Below, piece by piece: positions 17,064 through 26,125 of a DNA stretch of 64,000 nucleotides (positions are counted from its first letter, which is position 1; every line of letters starts with the position of its first letter). Location: NCBI GenBank assembly GCA_045110335.1, contig JBGCGB010000010.1, positions 31,252-95,251 of the forward strand, given 5' to 3'. The notes beneath the pieces were generated by a model. The model was not told the origin of the DNA. It saw only the letters and a list, made by a program, of their open reading frames with translations, and ran no database searches. This DNA comes from CALBPI01 sp045110335 (GTDB lineage Bacteria; Pseudomonadota; Gammaproteobacteria; Steroidobacterales; Woeseiaceae). The position numbers and the translations under genes were made by a program.

Positions 17064-18077
17064 TCATGCAGCAAAACAGGCGCTAGCAACCGAGCCATCA
17101 AACACCTCAGCTGCGAGCGCGCTTTGCGCCTCAACTGTAGAACAAGCAAGCAGTTTCCGACGCCGTTGATCGGCAATGTCGAAACCTTTGCAATACCAGT
17201 TCAAGTGTTTCCTGGCCATCAATAAGCCTTTTCTGTCACCATAAAAATGGTGCACGGCTTTAAGATGGTCGCGAATAATAGCATGCGTCTCGGATATTGA
17301 AAGTGGCTTCAACACTTCGCCAGTCGCGACCTGATGGGATAACTCTCGTAAAATCCACGGCCTGCCTTGTGTTGCTCGTCCAATCAATAGTCCGTCTGCA
17401 CCGGTCTGATCGAGGACTGTTTGCGCGGAACCCGCGCAATCAATGTCGCCATTGGCAAAAACGGGGATGTTGAGGCGAGATTTCACGTCACGAATGAGCT
17501 CATAACTTGCCGTACCCTGATACTTGCAGGCGCGTGTCCGACCATGAATGGCGATCGCACTGATGCCGGCTTGTTCGGCGATGTCAGCGATCCGCACAAT
17601 ATTCTGATTTTCCTTGTTCCAGCCAAGGCGTGTTTTCAGCGTCACTGGAACCGGGCAAGCAGCCACAACACGGCTTAGAATGTCGGCGACGAGTTTTTCG
17701 TCTTGCAGCAGCGCAGAGCCCGCTAGTTTTCGGCAAACTTTTTTGGCCGGACAGCCCATGTTGATGTCGACAATTTCAGCGCCTCTTTCGACGACTGCTA
17801 TTGCAGCTTCCGCTAATTGCGCAGGTTCCGACCCTGCGATTTGTACAACCCGTGGGCTGGCGTCTGAGTCGATATCAAGCCGGTGTTTTGATTTACTGCT
17901 TTGCCAGAGCGCCGTATCTGCTGTCGTCATCTCGGACGCGGCCATTGCGGCGCCGAATTGGCGAGCGAGTCGTCGGAACGGCGCGTCGGTAATGCCCGCC
18001 ATAGGGGATAGCATGATGCGCCCCGTCAGCGCGATATCGCCGATGACCGGTAAGTCACCCCGGATGTCTTGCGTCAT
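17064..18077 (-). CDS. dusB: tRNA-dihydrouridine synthase B
   Basis: 337 residues. It is an FMN TIM-barrel enzyme: LSPMAGITDAPFRRLARQFG at the N terminus, DINMGCPAKKVCRKLAGSALL with the catalytic Cys in the M-G-C-P-x-x-K context, KTRLGW, HGRTRACKY, and NGDID ... DGLLIGRATQGRPW. It reduces uridine in the tRNA D-loop. The ATG overlaps the stop of the DUF3426 gene by one base (TAATG), and fis follows 44 bases downstream. Confidence 0.94.
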   Translation of the reverse strand: MTQDIRGDLPVIGDIALTGRIMLSPMAGITDAPFRRLARQFGAAMAASEMTTADTALWQSSKSKHRLDIDSDASPRVVQIAGSEPAQLAEAAIAVVERGAEIVDINMGCPAKKVCRKLAGSALLQDEKLVADILSRVVAACPVPVTLKTRLGWNKENQNIVRIADIAEQAGISAIAIHGRTRACKYQGTASYELIRDVKSRLNIPVFANGDIDCAGSAQTVLDQTGADGLLIGRATQGRPWILRELSHQVATGEVLKPLSISETHAIIRDHLKAVHHFYGDRKGLLMARKHLNWYCKGFDIADQRRRKLLACSTVEAQSALAAEVFDGSVASACFAA

Positions 18078-20341
18078 TAGCGTGTGCCGCAGATATCAGC
18101 GCCGCATCGAAGTTGACCTGCTTTGCCGGCGTAGCATAGCGACAGCTCAAATTTGTCCGCTCGACTTTCGGTGAAAGACAGCGCGACATTGGCCATTTGC
18201 CGTTTTCCGGCGGCGAGGCGCGTCCCTGTTGAATTGCCGTCGGAGAGGTAGTCTTGTGGCGCGACGACGGTACTGGCGATTACATCTTCAAAATTGTCCG
18301 TGATATCAATTTTGATCAACGGCAGTGGCATGGCCCGCGACGCTTGATTTTGAAACAGCGTTTCAATGTCCAAAGTGGTGTCACCCAGTGCCGAACCGCT
18401 ACGCTGAATACACAATGCGCGGATATCCCAGTCCGGTGTGATCGGTATACCGATGGTTTCGTAAACCGGTGTCACAAACTTGCTCCATGGGCTGGTGGTT
18501 GCAAGATAGCCCCGATTGAGGTGAATGGCCTGGATTGCGAGTCCAACGATCGCCAAAGCCGATAGGCTGGTCCATAACCTGCGGCGTGGTTGATAGGCCT
18601 CGGCAGACAATATCATGGACTCTGCAAACAGGTCCGCGTCGCTTTGGCTCGGCATATCAATCTGTTCTACTGATTTTGTCGAGAGGACAATTTCTTCTAC
18701 AGGTTCGTCCGCGAAAATATCCGATTCGTCAGCATCGGTGCCTTTTTCGTTTTCGTTGATGGCATCTTGTTGTTCGCCATCGGCGTTGTCAGCGACTACC
18801 GGGTCATCTTCACTGTCGGCTGGTTCTTCTGCTGCTGTCGGCTTGATATTATCGTTACTGGATGCGTCCGCGTTCGCCGAGGCATTTTGATTTGATGATT
18901 CAGCGGAGTCGTCTACGGCTTCAGCATCGGTATCTGCATTCTCGGCTTGTGTTGCGACAGCTTCCTCGGGGGGATCTGTTGCAACAGGCTCAATGACCTC
19001 CGCTTTGTCGTCAGCCGATTCATCCGCAAGGAAGAGATCGCCTGCCGTCAGAAAACTGGACAACGCATCCTGATCGAATCTGTCATCTTCGTTGTCCGTA
19101 TTCTTGGTTTCCGAAGCGTCAGGCGTTGTTTCATGCTCAACAGGAATGACGTCAGCGATGGCATTCGCGTCGTGGCTGGATTCCCGATTTGGCGCTGACT
19201 CTTCATCCGCGAGTGCTGCCGAAACATCATCGAGGATATCGCTATCCGTCCAGGCGGGTGTTTGAGACTCGTCTACCGCATCGTCGGATTCGTCAATGAC
19301 ATGATCCACCGCACCGGTTTCGGCGCCATCTGATTCCGGAGAAAGCCATAATTCGTCGTGTTGGTCGACAGCATCGCTATGGTCTGTATCGTCGGTTCGC
19401 GTTAGGTCTAAATCAAGCGCTGCTGCCGGTGTTGCTTCTTCACCGTCGCCAAGTTGGAAATCAAGCGGTGTATCACCGGTGCCGTCTGTTAGCGAAGTGT
19501 CCACCGGTTCCGAATCAAGGTCGTCTTCAGTCGCTGCGGACGCTTGTGCATCGACATCGTCTTCGAGTGTGAGTTCGTTGATCTTTGCGAGGCTCGATGT
19601 CTCTGGTGATGTGGTTGCAAAATCGTCGTCCAGCTCGCTCAGTAGGTCGTCCCAATCATCCCCGACGTGTGTTTCGGTATTGCTTAAGTCACCGGCGACG
19701 CCGGATTGGTTTTCTCCAGCAGTTTCGCTGGGTTCTCTGTCAGTCATGATGGGCTCATCCGCCGCGTCATCGGCTGTAACTAGAGCTTCCAGTTCCTTGT
19801 CGAGGACTTCCGCCGGCGTATCGTCGGAAAACCGGAACATGCCCGAATCATCATAATGCTCGTTGCCGGGGCCGGTGGTGGCTGCGTCCTGATCGTTTGG
19901 CTCATCGTTCGATGCTTGCTCGGCCGGGTCATCGTCTGTTTCCGCACCTTGTTCTGGCACGGATTCCACGTGGTCGGGCTCGCCCGAGTTTGCTGTCTCA
20001 TCCGTGAGAAACCCGCTCTCCGGAACTTCAATTAGATAACTAGCTTCGAGCATTGCAGCGAGGTCATCTTCTGTCTGCGGCGGTTCGTCATCGCTCGTCG
20101 CCATAGATATCGGCGCGGGCTCGATGTCTTGTGTGTCGGAAGGGGTTGATGCGTCAGTAAAGTCAGGCGTCGTGTCAGCGGGTTCCGGTAGCGCGTCATG
20201 CACGTTTTCGGTTGCGTTGAAGACCGACAGGCAATCGCCGCAGCGTACCTTGCCGCCGGCGCGTCCAAGATCTGTTTCGCTGACTGCAAAAACAGTGTGA
20301 CAAGAGGGGCATTCGGTTTGCATGTCTTGGTTCGCCATCAA
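18077..20341 (-). CDS. MJ0042-type zinc-ribbon, DUF3426 membrane protein with a long acidic region
   Basis: 754 residues. The N terminus carries a zinc ribbon with two CxxC pairs (TECPSCHTVFAV then VRCGDCLSVFNA). About 500 residues of very acidic, Asp/Glu/Ser/Thr/Ala-rich, probably disordered sequence follow. Near residue 595 there is one membrane segment (LWTSLSALAIVGLAIQAIHL), then a DUF3426 domain with a C-terminal CYAGKAGQLRCGADIC cysteine cluster. The layout predicts a cytoplasmic zinc ribbon and a periplasmic C-terminal domain. It overlaps prmA by four bases and dusB by one, the position such genes often hold in gamma- and betaproteobacteria. Function unknown; the acidic linker is much longer than usual. 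Confidence 0.8.
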   Translation of the reverse strand: MMANQDMQTECPSCHTVFAVSETDLGRAGGKVRCGDCLSVFNATENVHDALPEPADTTPDFTDASTPSDTQDIEPAPISMATSDDEPPQTEDDLAAMLEASYLIEVPESGFLTDETANSGEPDHVESVPEQGAETDDDPAEQASNDEPNDQDAATTGPGNEHYDDSGMFRFSDDTPAEVLDKELEALVTADDAADEPIMTDREPSETAGENQSGVAGDLSNTETHVGDDWDDLLSELDDDFATTSPETSSLAKINELTLEDDVDAQASAATEDDLDSEPVDTSLTDGTGDTPLDFQLGDGEEATPAAALDLDLTRTDDTDHSDAVDQHDELWLSPESDGAETGAVDHVIDESDDAVDESQTPAWTDSDILDDVSAALADEESAPNRESSHDANAIADVIPVEHETTPDASETKNTDNEDDRFDQDALSSFLTAGDLFLADESADDKAEVIEPVATDPPEEAVATQAENADTDAEAVDDSAESSNQNASANADASSNDNIKPTAAEEPADSEDDPVVADNADGEQQDAINENEKGTDADESDIFADEPVEEIVLSTKSVEQIDMPSQSDADLFAESMILSAEAYQPRRRLWTSLSALAIVGLAIQAIHLNRGYLATTSPWSKFVTPVYETIGIPITPDWDIRALCIQRSGSALGDTTLDIETLFQNQASRAMPLPLIKIDITDNFEDVIASTVVAPQDYLSDGNSTGTRLAAGKRQMANVALSFTESRADKFELSLCYAGKAGQLRCGADICGTR

Positions 20342-21225
20342 CGGTGAATCCCGTCCAACAATACCCAGCCATCCTGCACGGACACTGGCCCAAACTCAAT
20401 GCGGGATTCATAAGCGCTTTTCACGCGATCTGCCTGAGCCTGCAAAATACCGGACAAAAGAATTCGACCGCCCGGTTTTAGAACGTTGGTCAGAGCATCT
20501 GACAGGTCAATTAGCGGCTGGGCCAAAATGTTGGCAAGAACGATATCAAAGCTACCGGGTTTTCGACTCGCCAATGCGTCCGGGAGGTCTGTCTTGATGT
20601 GATGGCCAACGTCATTAGCTAAAGCGTTCGCGCGCGTTGCCGTAATGGCCTGCGGGTCAATATCAATGGCGTGGATGGCTTTTGCGCCCAGCAAAACAGC
20701 GGCTATGCCGAGGATCCCTGATCCACAACCAAAGTCCAAGACTTCGGCGCCCTTCAGGTCCAGACCGTCAAGCCGCGCTAAACATAGCGCTGTCGTCGCA
20801 TGCGTCCCCGTACCGAAAGCCAGGCCGGGATCAAGTTTCAATACGACGGCGCCGGGTTGATCGATGGGTTGCTCATGCGGGCTAACCCAAAGGCGCTCCC
20901 CAAATTGCATGGCCTTGAAATCATCGAGCCAGGCACGCTCCCACTCTCGCTCCGCTAACAAGTCGATATCGAAATCCGGTAGATGTTCGCGCCCGAGCTT
21001 GCTGAGCATCTGTAGTGCAATCTGATCGAAGCTGATCTTGTCGTCGAACAGCGCCGTGATGATGGCATCGCGCCACAGTGGCGCTTCGCCGGGCGCCGGT
21101 TCCAGAATCGGTTGATCCGCCGCATCGGTATAGGTGATCGCTACCGCACCTGCATCAAGCATCGCCTGTTCGCAAGTCTCTTGATCGAGTCCCGCCAAAG
21201 GCATCTTCAGTTGTTGCCAGCCCAT
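20338..21225 (-). CDS. prmA: Ribosomal protein L11 methyltransferase PrmA
   Basis: 295 residues, the usual PrmA length. The N-terminal substrate-recognition domain is followed by a class I SAM methyltransferase: LDPGLAFGTGTHATTALCL is the PrmA signature, VLDFGCGSGILGIAA is motif I, and DIVLANILAQPLIDL is the NPPY-like motif in its PrmA form. It trimethylates L11. It lies 10 bases downstream of accC, as in many gammaproteobacteria. Confidence 0.95.
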   Translation of the reverse strand: MGWQQLKMPLAGLDQETCEQAMLDAGAVAITYTDAADQPILEPAPGEAPLWRDAIITALFDDKISFDQIALQMLSKLGREHLPDFDIDLLAEREWERAWLDDFKAMQFGERLWVSPHEQPIDQPGAVVLKLDPGLAFGTGTHATTALCLARLDGLDLKGAEVLDFGCGSGILGIAAVLLGAKAIHAIDIDPQAITATRANALANDVGHHIKTDLPDALASRKPGSFDIVLANILAQPLIDLSDALTNVLKPGGRILLSGILQAQADRVKSAYESRIEFGPVSVQDGWVLLDGIHR

Positions 21226-21235
21226 ACTGCTGTCG

Positions 21236-22576
21236 CTACAAGCCTAGGCGTTTTTCCAAATAGTGGATATCGGTGCCACCCGCCAAGACGGCCGCATGCT
21301 GGAGAATTTCCAGATGCAGATCGATATTGGTCTTGATGCCCTCAATGACCATTTCACTCAATGCACCGCGCATACGGGCGACCGCGGCTTCCCGCGTATC
21401 GGCGTGGGTGATGAGTTTGCCGATCATGGAGTCATAGTTCGGGGGAACGCGATAGCCGTTATAGATATGGCTTTCCACACGCACACCCGGACCGCCTGGC
21501 GGATGCCAAAGGTCGACGACGCCCGGTGACGGCATGAAGGTCTTGGGATCTTCCGCATTAATCCGGCATTCGACGGCATGCCCGGTGATCTTGACGTCCT
21601 CTTGTTTGAAGGACAGTGGTTCGCCCGATGCGACCAGCAGCTGCTCGCGAACGATGTCGATGCCGGTCACCATTTCCGTCACCGGATGCTCAACCTGTAG
21701 GCGGGTGTTCATTTCTATGAAGTAAAACTCGTTGTCCTGGAACAGGAATTCGAACGTGCCAGCGTTGCGGTAGCCAATGTCTACACAAGCTTGGGCACAG
21801 CGCGCGCCCATTTTGTTGCGAAGTTCTTCCGACAAACCTGGTGCAGGTGCTTCTTCGATGACTTTTTGGTGGCGACGTTGCATCGAGCAATCGCGCTCGC
21901 CAAGGTGAACGGCATTGCCATGATGGTCAGCGATGACCTGGAATTCGATATGCCGTGGGCGCTCAAGGAATTTCTCCATGTACACAACGTCATTGCCAAA
22001 CGCAGCGCCGGCTTCAGCTTTCGTCATGTTAATCGCGTTCGCGAGAGATGGTTCGCTGTGAACGACACGCATGCCGCGTCCGCCACCACCCCCTGCGGCT
22101 TTGATGATCACCGGATATCCAATCTCCCGGGCAATCCGCAGGTTCTCATCGGCATCATCACTCAACGGTCCATCAGACCCCGGTACCGTCGGTACACCGG
22201 CTGCCTTCATCGCGCGAATTGCTTCGACCTTGTCACCCATCACGCGAATGCTTTCCGCTTTCGGCCCGATAAAAGTGAATCCGCTTTTCTCGACGCTGTC
22301 CGCAAAGTCTGCGTTCTCGGATAGGAAGCCATAGCCCGGATGAATGGCGACCGAGTCGGTCACCTCAGCTGCACTAATGACTGCTGCCTTGTTGAGGTAG
22401 CTGTCAGTCGACGCGGGCGGTCCGATGCAGACGGTTTCATCGGCTAATAAGACATGTTTCAGATTGCGATCTGCTGTCGAATAAACAGCGACGGTTTTAA
22501 TACCGAGCTCTCGACAGGCGCGCAGGATCCGCAAGGCAATCTCGCCGCGATTAGCGATTACGATTTTTTCAAGCAT
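21236..22576 (-). CDS. accC: Acetyl-CoA carboxylase biotin carboxylase subunit
   Basis: 446 residues. The preATP-grasp start is KIVIANRGEIALRILRACRELGI; the glycine-rich loop is IIKAAGGGGGRGMRVV; EFQVIADHHGNAVHLGERDCSMQRR and FIEMNTRLQVEHPVTEMVTGIDIV hold the catalytic and biotin-binding residues. It carboxylates the biotin on AccB, the first half of malonyl-CoA synthesis. The gene lies 15 bases after accB. Confidence 0.97.
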   Translation of the reverse strand: MLEKIVIANRGEIALRILRACRELGIKTVAVYSTADRNLKHVLLADETVCIGPPASTDSYLNKAAVISAAEVTDSVAIHPGYGFLSENADFADSVEKSGFTFIGPKAESIRVMGDKVEAIRAMKAAGVPTVPGSDGPLSDDADENLRIAREIGYPVIIKAAGGGGGRGMRVVHSEPSLANAINMTKAEAGAAFGNDVVYMEKFLERPRHIEFQVIADHHGNAVHLGERDCSMQRRHQKVIEEAPAPGLSEELRNKMGARCAQACVDIGYRNAGTFEFLFQDNEFYFIEMNTRLQVEHPVTEMVTGIDIVREQLLVASGEPLSFKQEDVKITGHAVECRINAEDPKTFMPSPGVVDLWHPPGGPGVRVESHIYNGYRVPPNYDSMIGKLITHADTREAAVARMRGALSEMVIEGIKTNIDLHLEILQHAAVLAGGTDIHYLEKRLGL

Positions 22577-22591
22577 GTTTGGTTACCCGTG

Positions 22592-23068
22592 TTATGCGCT
22601 GGTGTCGAGCGTGATAAGAGCTTGCCCAAACTCGACCGGCTCTCCGTTTTGCACACGAATTGATTTGACGATGCCGTCCGCATCCGCTTCGATTTGATTC
22701 ATCATTTTCATCGCCTCAACGATGCAAATGGTGTCACCGGCTTTGACACGATCGCCTATTTGAACGAATGGTGCTGAGCCGGGCGCCGCTGCCGAGTAGA
22801 ACGTGCCGACCATCGGTGATTCGACTACATGGCCCGATTCTTCATTGGCCGTATCGGCCGCCGTTTGATCTGGCGCCGACTCTGCAGCAGCGGGTGCCGG
22901 GGCTGCGGCCGGTGCTGGCGCGGGTTGCGCAGCGTAGACCGGTGCCGGCGCAGCGTGCGCAGCATAGCGAGAAATACGCACCGCATCGTCACCTTCCGTG
23001 ATCTCGATTTCGGCAATGCCGGATTCTTCGAGCAGCTCGATGAGTTTCTTAACTTTTCTAATGTCCAT
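22592..23068 (-). CDS. accB: Biotin carboxyl carrier protein AccB
   Basis: 158 residues. The N-terminal DIRKVKKLIELLEESGIAEIEI segment is typical of AccB; a Pro/Ala-rich linker follows at about residues 36-75; the C-terminal biotinyl domain has the motif IVEAMKMMNQ with Lys121 as the biotinylated residue. The modifying ligase BirA is also in this window (56813-57616). Transcribed with accC and, from its context, with aroQ upstream. Confidence 0.97.
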   Translation of the reverse strand: MDIRKVKKLIELLEESGIAEIEITEGDDAVRISRYAAHAAPAPVYAAQPAPAPAAAPAPAAAESAPDQTAADTANEESGHVVESPMVGTFYSAAAPGSAPFVQIGDRVKAGDTICIVEAMKMMNQIEADADGIVKSIRVQNGEPVEFGQALITLDTSA

Positions 23069-23086
23069 GATGCAAACCCCTAAAAA

Positions 23087-23557
23087 CTATTGATCGTTGG
23101 TTGATGACTGGTTCAAATGATTGTGCGCGCCGTGCAGCGCCATGATGTAGCCGGACGCACCCATACCGGTGATGGTGCCGATCGCGATATCGCTGAAATA
23201 ACTGCGGTGACGAAATGCATCACGCGCCGCCGTATTTGAAAGGTGAACTTCGATGAACGGCAGACTGACGCTGAGAATGGCATCCCTGAGCGCGACGCTG
23301 GTATGTGTCAAACCGCCGGGATTAATGATGAGGAAGCGGGTGCCGGCATCGCCTGCTGCGTGAATGCGTTCGATGAGTTCATGCTCGGCATTACTTTGGA
23401 AGGTATCGACCGTCAGATCCATACCGCCGGCAACGTTTTCAAAAGCAGACATTGCCTCTGATAACGTGACGGTGCCGTACACCTCAGGTTCGCGTTTGCC
23501 AAGTCGGTCCAGATTAGGCCCGTTTAGCACCAAAATGTCTGTGACTGCTGTGCTCAT
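23087..23557 (-). CDS. aroQ: 3-dehydroquinate dehydratase, type II
   Basis: 156 residues, the standard type II size. LVLNGPNLDRLGKREPEVYG holds the catalytic Arg and Tyr, FQSNAEHELIERIHAA the substrate loop, INPGGLTHTSVALRDA the active-site Asn, and PFIEVHLSNTAARDAFRHRS the catalytic His. It dehydrates 3-dehydroquinate in the shikimate pathway. The aroQ-accB-accC order is common in gammaproteobacteria. A possible promoter lies at 23596-23625. Confidence 0.96.
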   Translation of the reverse strand: MSTAVTDILVLNGPNLDRLGKREPEVYGTVTLSEAMSAFENVAGGMDLTVDTFQSNAEHELIERIHAAGDAGTRFLIINPGGLTHTSVALRDAILSVSLPFIEVHLSNTAARDAFRHRSYFSDIAIGTITGMGASGYIMALHGAHNHLNQSSTNDQ

Positions 23558-23595
23558 CTGTCAAGAACGCGCCCGTTTAGAAGAAGATGGCGGCA

Positions 23596-23625
23596 ATTTT
23601 AGCTAAGATTGCGTCAAGATAGCAA
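23596..23625 (-). promoter_or_regulatory. Candidate promoter for aroQ-accB-accC
   Basis: On the minus strand, TTGCTA (23620-23625) and TAAAAT (23596-23601) are separated by 18 bases, about 40 bp upstream of the aroQ start. The match is moderate and was found by eye. Confidence 0.4.
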
Positions 23626-23639
23626 CAATTTAACAGTTA

Positions 23640-24605
23640 TTAGTCGCTTTTCTCGGACTGACGGGTCAGTTCCAGTTCAATACGCCGGACGCGTTCCAGC
23701 GTCATTTCACTCAATTGCCGGTTGAAGCTGATGAGATCGGCGATCATGCCGAACAGCACGGCCAGACCACCGAGTACGAGCAAGACCGTGCCGACAATCA
23801 AAGATTGGATTTTTCCATCACCGTCGCCGACGAGGTAATAGAACAGGAACCGGACGATCGGGAGTGCCCCGAGAACCATCAGAATGCCACCGATATAACA
23901 ATACAGGCGCAATGGTCGATACATCGCATACATCCTGAACATCGTTGATCCGGACCGAGATAAGAAGTGCCCGATGCTGCGAAATAGCCTCGATGGACGC
24001 GTGACGGTATTCACTTCGATGGGCACCGATGTGACCGCAAATTGTTTTCGACCTGCTTGGATCAGCGTCTCAATCGTATAGCTGAATGACGAAACAATAT
24101 TCATGTTTAATGCTGCATGGCGTGAAATCGCTCTGAAGCCACTAACCGCATCGGGAACATCGAGATCGGAAAGTTTGGCAACCAGTGCGCTGCCGAAACG
24201 CTGCAGCAATTTCTTGAATGCCGAAAAACTCTCGACGGTTTGCGTCTGTCGATCGCCGATGCAAATGTCAGCGCGTCCTTCGAGTACCGGTTGAATGAGC
24301 GCGGGAATGAATCTTCCGGGGTATTGTCCATCGCCATCAGTATTCACAATGATGTCGGCGCCTTCGCGAAGCGCTCTGTCGAGACCACCACGAAAACTTG
24401 CCGCGAGGCCCATATTTCGCCGATGTTGCAGGACAATGTCGGCGCCCGCAGCTTTCGCGCGGTCGACGGTATCGTCAGTAGATCCATCATCGATGATCAT
24501 GACAACGACGTCATCGACACCGGCAATTGATCGCGGAATCTCTGCAATGACATCAGCGATATTTTCAGCTTCGTTAAAGCAGGGGATTTGAACAATAAGT
24601 TTCAT
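23640..24605 (-). CDS. Family 2 glycosyltransferase with C-terminal membrane segments (DPM1-like)
   Basis: 321 residues. The GT-A domain opens with LIVQIPCFNEAENI, has IIDDGSTDDTVDRA and the VNTDGDGQYPG metal-binding motif, and resembles dolichyl/undecaprenyl-phosphate glycosyltransferases. Two C-terminal transmembrane helices (LYCYIGGILMVLGALPIVRF and VGTVLLVLGGLAVLFGMI) anchor it to the inner membrane. It likely charges a lipid carrier with a sugar on the cytoplasmic face. The ATG overlaps the stop of the flippase-like gene by four bases. Confidence 0.85.
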   Translation of the reverse strand: MKLIVQIPCFNEAENIADVIAEIPRSIAGVDDVVVMIIDDGSTDDTVDRAKAAGADIVLQHRRNMGLAASFRGGLDRALREGADIIVNTDGDGQYPGRFIPALIQPVLEGRADICIGDRQTQTVESFSAFKKLLQRFGSALVAKLSDLDVPDAVSGFRAISRHAALNMNIVSSFSYTIETLIQAGRKQFAVTSVPIEVNTVTRPSRLFRSIGHFLSRSGSTMFRMYAMYRPLRLYCYIGGILMVLGALPIVRFLFYYLVGDGDGKIQSLIVGTVLLVLGGLAVLFGMIADLISFNRQLSEMTLERVRRIELELTRQSEKSD

Positions 24606-25462
24606 GTGTGTGTTGCCGTTTCAGCCCGGTCGACGCGCTGTTGCCAATAATTTCCGAAGAAGTAAAAAAGAAAATCTCCGGCGAGAGAAATCATGCGTAG
24701 ACAGACTGCCATGGTGGTAATAATCGGTGATGAACTCAGTCCAAGACCCATGCCAATGCCGAAGAATAAACTCTCGCGCACGCCAATGCCGCCAGGTGCT
24801 CCGAGCACTAGAATACCGCCGGCCCAGGCCAGGAGATAGGAAAAACATAACCCCGCATTGGTTTGCCATGATTGCTCCAATACATAGCCTAACGCCCAGA
24901 CGGTTGCGCCATTGAATACGAAAAACAGCAGTGCAAGACCCATCATGCAGACGCCGGGCTTCTCGCGAAAGTATCCGATGACGCCGATGGCAAGCACCGC
25001 TATAACGATGGCTAGAGCGGTCAAGTCCGCAAGAAGATAAGCGACGCCGCCTACGACGGCTGCCGCGACAACGGTGGCCGAGGCTTCAGCGACAGTCGCT
25101 TTGGCAATTTGCTTTTGTTTCGGGCCCAATTTTCCGGCGAGGAACTGTCGGCCGGCATAATGCATGACATTGCCCGGCAAATACTTTGCGACGGATGTCT
25201 TGGCGAACACGGACATCAAGGCGAGACGAGTGTGGCTTGCAGCCTCAGTGGATGCGATCAGTTTTGCCCAACCGAAACCCAGCAGGTTTAAAGTCGCGGC
25301 GAAAACGACGCTGCCAATTACCATGGTCGTCAGCAATGGTGCATCGCGCATCAACGGCAAAATGTCGTCTCTCAGCGTATAGACCTGAAAGACAATAAAC
25401 GCGCCGCTGGTCAATGCGAGGCTTGCGCCTAGCCAACGAATCCACGTGGGCTGGCGGGTCAT
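24602..25462 (-). CDS. Lysylphosphatidylglycerol-synthase-TM / YbhN-like flippase-family membrane protein
   Basis: 286 residues with about seven to eight hydrophobic helices. The PGNVMHYAGRQF segment and the late GAPGGIGVRESLFFG motif are the hallmarks of the LPG_synthase_TM (UPF0104) family, seen in proteins proposed to move lipid-linked substrates. It overlaps the methyltransferase and the GT2 gene by four bases each, so it probably handles the lipid product of this operon. The exact substrate is unknown. Confidence 0.75.
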   Translation of the reverse strand: MTRQPTWIRWLGASLALTSGAFIVFQVYTLRDDILPLMRDAPLLTTMVIGSVVFAATLNLLGFGWAKLIASTEAASHTRLALMSVFAKTSVAKYLPGNVMHYAGRQFLAGKLGPKQKQIAKATVAEASATVVAAAVVGGVAYLLADLTALAIVIAVLAIGVIGYFREKPGVCMMGLALLFFVFNGATVWALGYVLEQSWQTNAGLCFSYLLAWAGGILVLGAPGGIGVRESLFFGIGMGLGLSSSPIITTMAVCLRMISLAGDFLFYFFGNYWQQRVDRAETATHT

Positions 25463-26088
25463 CGGGGTTGTTTAGCCTGTGCGAGGATCATCGTCCACGG
25501 GAGTGGTTGCCGGACTTCCGTGATATCGAAATACTCACCAATCAGTTCAATGAAGGCATGTGATGACCAGTGTTGTAGATGACCGGGCGTATTACCCAAC
25601 GCGCCCCAGTACTTGCCGCGTGCCATATTCATCGCCCGCCAAACGGGTTCGCGCGGTACGCTCACCACAATCGCTTTCTGCGCAGCTGCTTGTAGTTTTT
25701 TCAAGGCGTCTCTGGGGCGATCAACGTGCTCCAAAACCTCACAACAGACAATGAGTTCGGCGGCGTCGCCGGGCACCAGCTCATAGACATTGCGTTGCAT
25801 GACTTCGGCATTGGTGGCCGCCAGCGTTTCACGTGCCGTTTCCGCCATTTGTGCACTAAAGTCGGACGCACGAAGTCGAGCGGGGGACAAAGCGGCAATC
25901 ATTTGTGTTAGGTGGCCCTCACCACAGCCGATCTCATGGATGTCCGTTGCATTGCTTTTCTCGATCAGCGACATGACATTGGTTTCGAAGCCGCGCATTA
26001 GCGCTCGAGCGATCGGATTGCTGGTTGCATACTTGTCGTAAACATTGCCAACCGGAATGCCGTCTTCTGTTTTTACTTTTGTGTTCAT
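25459..26088 (-). CDS. Class I SAM-dependent methyltransferase
   Basis: 209 residues from ATG 26088 (MNTKVKTEDGIPVGNVYDKYATSNPIA); an upstream TTG at 26133 would add 15 residues and overlap the preceding gene. Motif I is IHEIGCGEGHLTQMIAALSP, motif II LRASDFSAQM and motif III ELIVCCEVLEHVDRP, as in the Methyltransf_11 family. In this operon it may methylate a sugar or lipid-linked intermediate, but the substrate is inferred only from context. Confidence 0.8.
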   Translation of the reverse strand: MNTKVKTEDGIPVGNVYDKYATSNPIARALMRGFETNVMSLIEKSNATDIHEIGCGEGHLTQMIAALSPARLRASDFSAQMAETARETLAATNAEVMQRNVYELVPGDAAELIVCCEVLEHVDRPRDALKKLQAAAQKAIVVSVPREPVWRAMNMARGKYWGALGNTPGHLQHWSSHAFIELIGEYFDITEVRQPLPWTMILAQAKQPR

Positions 26089-26125
26089 GGTGTCTTCGTG
26101 TCTTGGTAATGAAATTTGGCGGCGA

